Shown one piece after another: positions 22,434 through 33,381 of a DNA stretch of 64,000 nt; the stretch's first letter is position 1, and each line of letters begins with the position of its first letter. Where the stretch lies: positions 2,914,001 through 2,978,000 of the forward strand of contig CM071590.1 of the NCBI GenBank assembly GCA_036429605.1, given 5' to 3'. Made by a program: the position numbers and the translations under genes. Below the pieces are notes generated by a model. That model saw only the letters and a program-made list of their open reading frames with translations, made no database searches and was not told the DNA's origin. This DNA is from Cladobotryum mycophilum. Lineage: Eukaryota; Ascomycota; Sordariomycetes; Hypocreales; Hypocreaceae.

Positions 22434-25400
22434 TCACAAAGCCTTGACCATACTCCGATCATCAAAGATATCCTTCAACAATCCCTGGATGCATGCCTCC
22501 CTATCCACCGCCCCCATGGCATACGTCGACTCAAACGCGAATATGCTGAGCTGCCCGAAAAAGGGCCTCAGAATCTTGGCCACCAGCTCGTCCTTACGCT
22601 CGAGGCTTACCTCGTCGCTGATACCCCCGGGGCCGAGCAGCGGACGGCGGTGGGAGCTGCTAGCCGCGAGCTGTCCGGCCGTGTCGTCATGTGAGGCAAG
22701 AGTGCCCGCAGCGCTGCCTAGTTCTTCGGATATCTCGTCAATGAGGGCCACGGGCTTGTACGTAGAAGAGCGGTAGACCGCGTCAATGGTGTCGGTTACG
22801 AAGAGCCATTCGTGCAGCTGGAAGTCATCCGGCGCAACGCATATTAGCAGGTCTAGAAGCTTGCAGGCCTGCAGGATAGCAGAGTTGACGTAAATCTCAG
22901 ACGCGGTGCTGTGGTCGGGCGCCACGACGGAGGAGATGGCGGCGTGGATCTCAGCGTTGATGACGGGCCATAGCATGGCGAGATGGATGGAGCTTGTTTT
23001 GAGGACTAATGCTCGGACAACCATGTACACTTCCGCTCGGGTCATGGAGGAGGGAGACGATGTCGAAGTAGCCGCTAATAAATCGACGAGCTTGTCGAAG
23101 ATGGCAGGGATGTCGGTCACGAAATGATCCTCAGCGGAAGCCAGGATCAACGTTGCGATTCGTCGCAGATTCAGCTGCGTCTTCCGATCCGCCTCTAGGC
23201 GAGCCGAAGTAGCCCCAACGCCAAAAACAATACCGGCAGTAGTAGGCGAGCCGATGCGGCCGATGAAATCAGGCAACCTCTCCTTGTCCGCAAGAGTCCA
23301 CTGTCGTAGTAGCTGGAGCCAATCGTCCTTGACCAGAGCTAGATTCATGGAGAAGAACTTGCCATCGTTGAAGGCGTCGCCGACATCCTTCTTCCATGTC
23401 TTTTGGTTGTTCTGTAGCCTGGATAGCTCATGAAGCAGCCTCATAAAACTCTGAGAGACTGAATCTGGGAATGCCTTTGAGCGCAAGATCGGCCCAATGA
23501 CATTTGTAGAGATTGTGCCTGCAGCGGAGAGCACGCGTTCAGGTTCGAGTACAATTTTGGGTAAATTGGGAACAACAGAGGCAAGTATGGCCACTACATC
23601 CTCCGACCTCTCAATAGCACTAGAAAAGGTGCCCCGACGTTCCAACCCATCCTTGGATCTGCCTCCAGGTGAGCCATTCGTGTTCGGCTCAGCAAAGGTA
23701 GGTCGTGTGGTGAAGAGTGCAGCAAGAAGCCGCAGGAAGAGATCCTAGATTGCTGTTAGTGAGGTTTCTGGGATCGATCAAGGGGGCTATAAACTTACAC
23801 CAAGCTCCCTACGCATCTTCCGTTGCTCTCCAAAGTTGGTATTGTCAACCTTCTCACCGAGAATTGCTGCAAACTCCAGCAGACTGGGCAGTGTCTGTCT
23901 ATGAGGGAAAGGGTTTCCCAAGAGGTCCCTGAGGAAGGTGATGCAATCTTGCCAAATCTCGTCCATAGCGTCATCGTCAAGGGAACGGGAGTATTCCACC
24001 AAGAAGACTACGAGGTCCGAGTCTTGTAGTGAAATTGTCATTGTTGATTTGCGTGATGGCTCCAAGGCTCCTGGGTTTGTTCTGCTGTAAATGGAATTGA
24101 ACAGAGCTGGCATCGTATGTCTTGGTCGTGAAGCATCTAAAGCCTGTAAAAAATTGAAAACATTGAAGTATTCTTGGGAACCAGTGGAGCTTTTCCATAT
24201 GTCAATTACGGTTTCAAGACTCTCCAGAGTCTCTGCTGTGAAGAGATGTTCAAGCAGTCTCCTTGCCCTATTCCTCATTCGTAGTGAGGTGTAGTTGAAT
24301 GATGCTGATGAATTAATGTCTTGTTTGGTTGCTTCTTCGCCTTGACCCCAAGACCATATCTTGAAACAAATGCGAACCGCGTCTTGGAATGCCAAGTGCA
24401 CAGTTAAACGATCATTTGCAGTAGCGCTGCGGGTCTGTGGTGTATCAGACTGAAAAACACCAGATACCATACTTCCGAATAGCGATTGAGGTTGATCAGG
24501 TCCTTTCATAAGCTGAGCCTTGGCTTCTTCAGCCAAAAGTTGATCGTGGGCTCTGGCCAAAACTTGTTCCAGGGCGTTGAGAAGGTGGATCAAGGTTGAC
24601 TCTGGAGCTCCAGTCTCTCTGCTCGCTTGGTATGTTTCATCTCTGAACAGGGTCCTGAGATTGGAAAATGTGGCATCCACCTGTTTGCACAGTGTTTCCA
24701 CAAGAGGTATTAAGATTTGAAAGATGGATTGTGAATAAAATGGAAGACAGCCACCAAGGAAGCTGACCCATGAGTCAAGGACATAGCGGCTGTTAGAAGA
24801 GCTCAAGCCTGCCTGCAGGCATTTGAGGAGTTGAGGGGGCATAGTTGTGAGATGTGCCCTAATGTCACTTGCAGAGATGGATGGGCGGCTTGCGCGTGTA
24901 GGATCTGCACTGAGCCGTCTCTTCTCCAGACTAGACATGACTGCAGGTTCTGCTGGCGTCACATCTCGAAGTTTCAGTGTATCAAAAACGACGTCTAATA
25001 AGAGAACTTGTACATATGGGTCCGGGCTGCTGATAGATTGTAACAATCTGTCCAGGAGAATGGTGTCAAGCTGGAGGCTCGAGAGTGGAATCGCATATTG
25101 GCTAAGCAGGAAATGATGAAGAATCGTCAGGGCGTAACGATGGAGCTGGGTGACTCGGTCGTGCAGTTCGGCACTGCTTGATGGAGATGCATCACTTGTT
25201 ATGCATGCCATGCACACGCGGACGAAATAATCTTGTAGTGTGATCCCTTCTTCCTCTAAGCCTGCTTGAAATCTTAGCATAGAATGTAATTAGAATTAAC
25301 TAAGAACATACCGGATATTTGCACTTTCTGGTTCTCACTCAAACGTATTTGCTTTGTTGCAAGAACAGCCGAGGAAGCATCTCCAGAGCAGCTCAGGACG

Positions 25401-28341
25401 TGGTACAACGTGCGCAGATAATAAAGACAAAGGTCTAGGTCGTCATCTTCTGTGAAAACAACGGAGGTTGTGTCTGGCTTCTCAGAGGGAGCGCCAATGC
25501 GGATACCGCGGAGGCATGGCAACTCAGACATCTTGACAACAAATAGTAGAAATAACCTGAATAATATTAGCAACTATATTCTGAAATGTAAGTGATTCAC
25601 TCTATACCTATCGATTCCAATCATGCTATTGAGCCACGACTTGACCGTCATGTACAACTGGGTTCTTTCATCTAGTAGCGCATCCAAGATAATAAACAGC
25701 GGCTGAGTTAACATGACTTCGTAACTCTCCACTCCGATTATCTTCTGAGCTGGCTTTGTTTCCAAAGAGGAACCTTTAAGTCCTCGTCGATCGGGTTGAG
25801 TGTCTTGGAGTGTATGTGACCAAAGGACACCAAAGGCACGACCAATATCAGCTTGAACATCTGTCTTCCTGTTTATTAAGATACTTGCAAGCGAAGCCTC
25901 GATGTCGCGTCGCGATGTTGTAAGCGTCGTTTGTAAATGCCAGAGACATCGAACAGTTTCCACATGATATTTAGGTTCTGAGGCGGATAAATACACCCAT
26001 GCGTGACCAACCAGGGGGTTGATCAGTTCTGTCAACTCCACTGCTGAGAGCCTCTCTGCAGAGTATAGCTGTGTGACAAGATGCAGTATTGATGAGAAGT
26101 CAGAAAATGACAGCCGGGCTTTCCGACTTAATTGCTCGTGCACGTTTGATAATAGACGCTTTTCATCAAATCTGTAGGTCTTTGGCACTTTCGCCAAAAC
26201 CAGCAGTAGAATTCGAATCCGAAAAGTCAAATCGTTCCGGGATTGTTGAACATCTAGATCCTCATATATATACTTGGCCGCCTTGTCAAGGAGCAGCTCT
26301 CCAGATTCAATGGGTGTGAATGGGGCCGGAGAGGCTTCAAGGCTACCTTGTTCATTAACGTAGAAGTTGCTTATCCTTTTCAGCAACTCCGCATCTGATA
26401 GAACGGAGAGCTGGTTCTTATTTTTGTCAAGACTCTTGCCACTTGCTGTAGGGGTTGGAAATGCTCGCTCAGGCACAAGTTCCAGTAGAGAAACAACGAT
26501 AGCCAGTACCTGTTTTGTCAAGTAGGAGCTTTCGGCGTCCACTGAACCAGCTTTTGGTTTGCGATGTTTCGAATCTTCCAACATCGATAACGCTGCTAGA
26601 CAGACTAGAGGGGCGTGAATTGTAGTCATTTCTTCCTCGCGCACATTGAAGTTCGTAATAACAAAGTTAATCAACGAGAGGTTCGCACTCCGCTCTTCGT
26701 TTGTTGCATTACCGGGACCAATTGCTTTGGCTAACAAGCCAACCAACTCGCTGTATATAAGGCCGCTTTCGATGCCGTCAAAGAACACACTTGCGCTCCG
26801 CAACACTTCAGTAAATTCCGACTTTTTTGATGCTTGTTTCTTGAACTTCTGTACACTCTCCACTACAGGTAGAAAAATTTCCGGAATCACAAGACTGCCA
26901 ATCTCCCACCTGTCCATGAGAGAGAGACAGATTCGATAAGGCCGAGTTCGCTCTGCAACCCCACCATGGATTGTGCCTTTGATCATATCTAGTAAGGACT
27001 TTGTTAGAGGCTGTAAACCAAACTCTTCAAAGTAATTTGTTCTAGATGATAGTAGAGCTTGCTGGTGCTCAGAGGGGGTGGCTTGCAGGTCTGTAGCCTG
27101 ATCGCTTTCCAGACCTGCAGGCTCGGGTCCAAGCAACCACGTCCATAGCCGTCGATTGAGACTCATATCGCGCCTAGTAACTACCCCAACGGCAGCCCTC
27201 AGAAGTAGTTCCAAGTCCCCAGGTTTTACTCGAGATTGCAAGACCCTGGAATGTAGAGGCAGGTGAGTTACCAGCAAGTCAAGGAATCCTCGTTGGATTA
27301 GTAACTGTTCATCCGACAATCCGCTGGCAAAGCAACGAATCAACAAGCCCGGCTCAGGAGACGCTACAATAGCAGTAAGTGCGACATTTAGACTATTTCC
27401 AGTACCGCCTCGTGAAATCTTGGTTGACAACTCGGCAGAGGGCCCAGGTCCCAATGCAGGCAAGTTACGTACCAAATAGGCGAGAGCTCCAGACCGGCGG
27501 CTTTGGCTCGTAACAGAAGCCAGAAAGAAACACTGCCAGAAGAAATCATCTCCTGAAGAATGCTGCTCAGTTAAGATGCTGCTGTCATCTGGTCTGATGG
27601 CTTCCTTGAATTTCCCAAGCAGTCGCAATGTCCGGTCAAAATCCTCGCTTGTTTCATCCTCCAAGCCAGGCAACAGCGCCAGAATAATGGATTTCATTGC
27701 TGGTCTTAGTGACCTAGAATCCAATCCTATAAAATAACGCTCCAATAGATCGAGATATGGCGAGCGAACGGAAAGCGATGCGAAAGAAAGAGTCGGGGCC
27801 AGCCCCGGGAGATACAAAGGAAGGTCTCTGGACAGCCCATCTTTCCCAACGGCTTCAAAAACATATGTGTATACTTCGAGGGCTTTCTGGTGTACGCCTG
27901 ACGGTAGAGAAGGGTTCAGACATTGCGAGAGTCGTTTGGCGATGGTTGCCTTGGAGGGGATATGGACATTGTTCGGTGGACGAGCTTGTAAGGCCTAATC
28001 ATAAGTAATCAGCATACTTGGTTTCTTTAATAAGAGTCCATGCTATTGCTAACCTTTAGAAGTCGGTTAAGGAAGGATATATAATCGGCCCATTCCTCCA
28101 ATGCTGTTTCAAAGAGCTGCAGGGCCTTGTCGACTCCAGAGGCATATCTTCGGTAGGCCTTGTCCTTAACAGGGTGTTCTTCTGACTTTTCGTATTAGCC
28201 ATATAAACAGCGAATACCATGGAAGTATTGTGTCAGCCCACCTCCACCAAATTGGTTCCTCCATTGCGGCGGTATAGGCGAATCTCGTCCAGAGCTCTCT
28301 GGCGACCCAGATCGCGCGCCGGGACCCAGATCAAGCGCCAT
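22434..28341 (-). CDS. DOP1: DOP1/Dopey family protein (DopA-like)
   Basis: Large Golgi/endosome-associated protein that acts with the Arf-GEF-like MON2 in endosome-to-Golgi traffic; DopA controls cell polarity and development in Aspergillus. Exons on the minus strand are 28341-28242, 28181-28054, 27994-25608, 25556-25312, 25261-23799 and 23744-22434, together 1877 aa, a usual Dopey length. The N-terminal Dopey domain begins near residue 35: KAYRRYASGVDKALQLF, WADYISFLNRLLKAL, IAKRLSQCLNPSLPSGVHQKAL, LYLPGLAPTLSFAS and LLERYFIGL. The C-terminus has DWLQLLRQWTLADKERL and STYKPVALIDEISEEL. The start was chosen because exon 1 gives MALDLGPGARS and sits just after the shared promoter with MON1. 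All six junctions keep frame, so this gene appears free of the frame errors seen elsewhere. Confidence 0.93.
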
Positions 28342-28858
28342 GGTCGTTATTTAGCCGGTTCATGAGCGGGATCGATGTCATAACTCGCTACAGCTTGGAA
28401 TCGAGTCGCATAGTTGTAGCGACAAACGCGGGGACAGAAAATGCCAGATTGCTTCACAGCACAGGTATAAGTGGTGAAGCTTCTTTGGCGGGTTACGTTT
28501 CATAGAGCTGGCCGCCTCCGGAAAGTACAGTGGACATCAACTCACTGCGTCTGACCCCACCATAGGTACCCGGTAGTGGACATTTGATTGGCCGTATCAG
28601 GTGCTGGCCCACGCGAGGCTGCCAACGTCATCTACCTTTACCCTTTCCGCTTTCAAGCCCAAAATGCAACGCAGCATCTTCTTGTCATCATCCACGGGCC
28701 CTTGCTCCCGTGGTCGGCGCCTCTACCGAATGTCACGATAATGGATCGCGGAGCTGCGACTACAGCCCCTGGATCGCACGGTCCATTCGCCTATATGAGA
28801 TGACTACTTGTGCTACCTGATCAGCTTGTTATGCGACCAGCATCGTAAGCTTTTCACC
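28342..28858. promoter_or_regulatory. Divergent promoter DOP1/MON1
   Basis: 517 bp between the DOP1 and MON1 start codons, transcribed in opposite directions. An open stretch at 28588-28803 has no family resemblance. No specific site was identified. Confidence 0.5.
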
Positions 28859-30650
28859 ATGGGACAAGATCAAGAACCCTCCGACGAAGACTACCGCCCT
28901 CCGCTCCCCCTCGACCGACTGCGAGCAGCTTTGTCGACCCGAAATCCCTACAGGCTCAAGCTACGACTGCGGTTACACCCTTGGATATCCAGACCTTATC
29001 ATTCCCTGATGGGTCACGAGGCACCTTTTCGACGCAAAGCGCCAAATCTGGGTCGACGCCTGTTAGCAGTGGTTATGCCTCACCTAACCATCAGCTAAGC
29101 AACTCCGGCGCAGAAGATAACGATGGAGCGAGTATTATGAGCTTTGCGCCTACGATGCGCCCAGCTGGAGACATTGCTAGCCTGCTCACCTCGTCTCTGA
29201 GTAAAAAGAGCGCAGCCTGGAACCTATTGCGATCTCAATCTGCTTCCGTTCAACCGTTCGAGAAGGGTCGAGGCGGCGATGATCGCCTAGCAGATTTTGA
29301 ACAAGAATTTAACCCACTTCCGGAGGAGGCAAACGAGTATTTCAAAGACGACGATAGATTGGCGCTCTGGCATTCAAAGCTTAAGCACTACATGATACTC
29401 TCGTCTGCAGGGAAACCCATCTGGAGTAGACACGGTGATCTAAACCTCATCAACTCATCTATCGGCGTTGTACAAACCATCATATCGTTTTACGAGGGCT
29501 CGAACAATCCCCTTCAGGGGTTCACGGCCGGCAATACAAGATTCGTTGTGACGACACAAGGGCCACTCTATTTTGTTGCTATAAGTAAATTAGGGGAGAG
29601 CGATTCACAGCTACGTGCTCAACTTGATGCACTATACATGCAGATTCTATCCACCCTCACGCTGCCTCGATTAACCCATATATTTCAGAATCGACCGTCC
29701 ACCGACTTACGGAAGCCTTTAGAGGGAACCGAGCTGCTCTTGTCTTCACTTGCCGATAATTTCACCAAAGGTTCTTCTTCGGCGCTTCTAGGCGCGCTCG
29801 AGTGCCTCAAACTTCGAAAATCTCAGAGAAACTCAATCAATAACACATTCCTAAAGTCCCGAAGCGACAAACTTCTCTATGGACTCATTGTAGCCGGGGG
29901 AAACTCGTTAGTGTGATTCGGCCCCGTCGTCATTCACTTCATCCGAGCGATCTCCAGCTTATTTTCAATATGCTTTTCGAGTCCGATGGCATTAAAGCAG
30001 GAGGCGGAGAAAATTGGATACCGCTATGCCTCCCTGCCTTTAACAATCAGGGCTACCTCTACATGTACGTCAGTTTCTTTGACGGAGTGTCAGGTGAGCA
30101 GGCCACAACACCAGTTGCGGCAGCTTCCAGGCACAGTGTAGATGAGGAAATTGCCATGATTCTCATCAGCGCCGATCGAGAGGCCTTTTTCAGTTTGAAG
30201 GAGATGCGCGATGAGGTTGCGCAGCAGTTGGCCAAGAATGGCAGTGTTGCCATTATGAGAAACGCCACTCGTGCTGGTCGTCCCAGCATATCCCAGGTCG
30301 CCCCAGGGAGTCCAATCAGCCATTTCCTGTATAAGTCTCGGGCAAATGTGCAGTTCTGCATGTCGACCCTGGAGCCGGCTTTCAGCCACCTGGTAGAAAG
30401 GAGGAGATTAATGACGGTATATCACGAGCTTCATGCCTCAGCTCACGCGAAACATGCGCATCTTAAGATTTTGCAGTGCGTTAGCGACGAGGCGACGTCA
30501 CTAGCCTGGCTTACACCAACCTTTGAGCTCTACTGTATCGGTGGTCCTAATTTGTCACGGGCAGCAATGGCACAAGGTGCTAATAAGATAATTCAATGGA
30601 TTAAGAAGGAAGAAAACCGACTATTCATCATCGGCGGTGGTGTATTTTGA
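28859..30650 (+). CDS. MON1: Vacuolar fusion protein MON1, frame-broken twice
   Basis: Subunit of the Mon1-Ccz1 complex, the Rab7/Ypt7 GEF on late endosomes and vacuoles. Longin-type MON1 domain signatures are DRLALWHSKLKHYMILSS, GKPIWSRHGD, GNTRFVVTTQGPLYFVAIS, IRPRRHSLHPSDLQLIFNML, and near the end FELYCIGGPNLSR and IIQWIKKEENRLFI. No intron. Two frame breaks occur. At the C run 28906-28910, frame 1 (MGQDQEPSDEDYRPPLP) must shift to PRPTASSFVDP. At the G run 29896-29900, GLIVAGG must shift to KLVSVIRPRR. One extra base at each makes the span 598 codons (597 aa). Each break alone would remove most of an essential trafficking factor, so error is likelier than loss. Head-to-head with DOP1. Confidence 0.93.
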
Positions 30651-30833
30651 AACATGAGTCATAATCATCATCCAACAATATTATTATACAAAGCAAATTT
30701 CAACGCCGGTTCCCGACGCCTCAATCAAAATTGCCAAGTCCATGGATACGTCCTCCTTTTTCTGACAGCCAACAAGGGCAATGGAAGCAAAGTTGGCAAA
30801 GCCTTACATACACACCCCTCATGATCTCGAAGC

Positions 30834-31358
30834 TCATGTTGGCTTGGCGACCTCTGAAATGGTGATGATTGTTTGAAGGTGTTCCTCGGATCCACCATAT
30901 CGCCCGCCATTCACCTTGATGCCCTTGGTTACCGACCGCTGTGTCACTTCAAGCTCATCGTCGCCAATTCGCTCTGGGCGTCGAACGATGATCATGGATC
31001 TCCTAGCCAATTGTCGCATTTTATCATGGACGCTAGTTCGTCGGCGTGGCTCAGACGTCCATTCATTCTGCAACTGCACGACGGGCGATGTCATATTTCT
31101 GTGTTTTCGCATGGACAGTGAGCCATGTGAAGGGAGCTTTCTGTTTGCGTCATCAAAACTTGGTCGAGGCGACGAATTGCGGCTGCTGTTCTCTGTGGAG
31201 GTGCTTGTTGGTGAGGCGTCCAGAAGATCTTCGAATAGTGGTGCGTCAAAGTCCTCATGAAAACGCGGTTTGCGAACTGTGTTGCCTTTCTTGGATTGCA
31301 ATGCCGGTTGATCAGTCACCAGCATGGGCATCTGGAAATTTGTGTTGCGGGAAGCCAT
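30834..31358 (-). CDS. Unrecognised Ser/Arg-rich protein
   Basis: 174 aa, single exon from the ATG at 31358. No domain recognised. The N-terminus MASRNTNFQMPMLVTDQPAL and the block RKPRFHEDFDAPLFEDLL look like conserved coding sequence; the middle is Ser-rich (NSSRNSSPRPSFDD) with likely phosphosites, and the C-terminal part is basic, then ends TIITISEVAKPT. It lies convergent to MON1 with only 183 bp between stops and divergent from the 988-aa orphan. The 3' end could be extended by an intron I did not detect. Confidence 0.6.
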   Translation of the reverse strand: MASRNTNFQMPMLVTDQPALQSKKGNTVRKPRFHEDFDAPLFEDLLDASPTSTSTENSSRNSSPRPSFDDANRKLPSHGSLSMRKHRNMTSPVVQLQNEWTSEPRRRTSVHDKMRQLARRSMIIVRRPERIGDDELEVTQRSVTKGIKVNGGRYGGSEEHLQTIITISEVAKPT

Positions 31359-33381
31359 GGCGAAGTGTTGCTAGAATCATAGAAGGTTCCAGTTTGTTTG
31401 GCGTTATTTGGACAACTGATGATGGAGAATGACTGGTGTGCGGGAAGAATAAATGGAGATGGGCCGGTGGCGGTACAGATATATAAAGAGTATGGATGGG
31501 ATGGGTAGATGAATGAGGAGGATGCCCGCGGCACGGGAGCTGCTGGTGCTGGTGCTGGTGCTGCACAGAAGAGACAAGAGTATACTTTGACTCAGAATTC
31601 ACGTACATGAATGAGCATGAGTGATGGAAAGAAAGTTAACGCTGATTCAGATGGGGATCTCATTATTTTTTAAATCATGCTGCAGGAAGACGCAGCATTG
31701 GCCCATACGGAGGACGTCCATTGGAGTGAGGAGAGCCACCGTTAGACCTGCAAAGGCAAAGGTAAAGCAAAGCAAATGCAAACCCCTGACTAGATGCGCA
31801 TGGTAAAGTGGATCTGCGGGGACTGGCCAATTACAGAGGACGGATAGGCATTGGCTACGGCCACCTGGAATGGGCCACTGGATAAGCCCTGACCCCCTGG
31901 TCTTCAGGGGCATGAGGCGCTAGGGTTCAAGCCTAGAAAAACGTAAAATCTTCCATCTACCCTGACCGGTTTAGTCGTGTACGGGCACCCGTGGGCACCC
32001 GTGCATACCATGCCCCCTCATAGCCCATGGCCTCTAATTTCCATTCCATGATCTCGTGACTGAAGGAAAATCGCCATGTCTTGGACGTGTCTCTACAGTT
32101 AATTAGCAGTTGCCAGGGTTCCGATTTCGGAACTCGGGGGGAGAGAGAGAAGGAGGGGGAGACGGTTTGGCGTGGAGTTTGGAGAAAAGGGAGATGCGGT
32201 TCTTCACAGCCGGGAGCTATTAATATCCCATCCCATTTCTCACGGGGGCTTGGGAAGAGGAGGAGGCTTGATTTAGTGCCATGAATTAGAGGGAGGGCAC
32301 AGGTGCCTCATCAGCCAAAATCTGCATCTACTGTCGTATTGGGCTTGTCGATCGACAGACAGCATTTCCCTCGGCTCTGTTTTTTTTTTTTTCGTAGGGG
32401 AACACGTGCGTTTGCTTCATTCAATGCATCACGGACCCAAACCATTCGTCAGCACATCACGGCCATCAAACGGGGTATGATGCCATGGCTTCCGGCTTCT
32501 GGTACGCGCCATTAAAGGAAAACGCGTATTCCCCCTCCTCTCTTATGCAGTGCTTCGCGTTTCAAAAGCGATGCAGTTGTGAAACCCAACTTTTGTTATG
32601 CTTGAGCGCGCCGTTTTAGCCGTTCTGCTCATCATCTCTCTCGCTCCCGTACTCCGTGCATGTGCGGGACGTAACCACACGGGTTTCTTCCGCCCTGAGA
32701 CGATGGTACATGTCCAATACTGCTAACCTATACCTACTACTAGGTGGGTATCTGATGATGCAAAATATCAACTTCCGGTGTAGTAATGAATCTTGTTTAT
32801 TCCGTCATTATCGAGGTGTGATGGTTGGAAGAAATACGGAAGGAGCAGATTCTGATCTCAATGAGTCTCTTGCCATTTGATTTACATCAACAGTCGTTGA
32901 TGGATCCCACTAAACCCACTCCAGAAATTACAAGCGAGCCCTTAGATACACCTTCTACAACTTGCCAGCGTATGACTCTTCTCTGGTAGCAAGCAGACCA
33001 TTTCATTCATTGAGAATGGCAAGAATCTCGAAGCCATGGCTACTATACTCTCTTCGGTCTGTGATTCATCGCAACTCCCCTCGCAAACAGACACCAGATA
33101 TCCGTCATGCCTTCTCCTCCAAGAGCAAACATGACGTACCTTGATGCCCTGGAGCTCTGGACTGTATCTCACAATCGCCAACCATCTTTCACTCGAGGAT
33201 GCGTCCACGAAACTGGCAGAAAGCTCTTCTTTCAGTCGGTTTCGTCTTCACAGGCGTCGCTGTGTCTTCTTTTTGTTTCTTTCTCTTCGTGTTGGTTGTC
33301 TTTCTCTGTCTTCTCATATCGTTTTACTCCATTTATATCATCCCGAGTTGTGTCTCAAGATTGGATCCTTTTTAATTCACC
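31359..33381. other. 2 kb divergent intergenic region
   Basis: Between the 174-aa and 988-aa orphans. It contains a tandem GGGCACCCGT repeat near 31983, a CCCCTG/CAGGGG hairpin near 31889, GAGA-rich and T-rich stretches, and a CT-rich probable leader from about 33240. No gene supported. Confidence 0.55.

Noticed and set aside
31920..31936. tRNA T-arm-like hairpin CTAGG-GTTCAAG-CCTAG
   Set aside because: The loop is not placed like a true T loop, and I could not fold an acceptor stem, D arm or anticodon arm around it.
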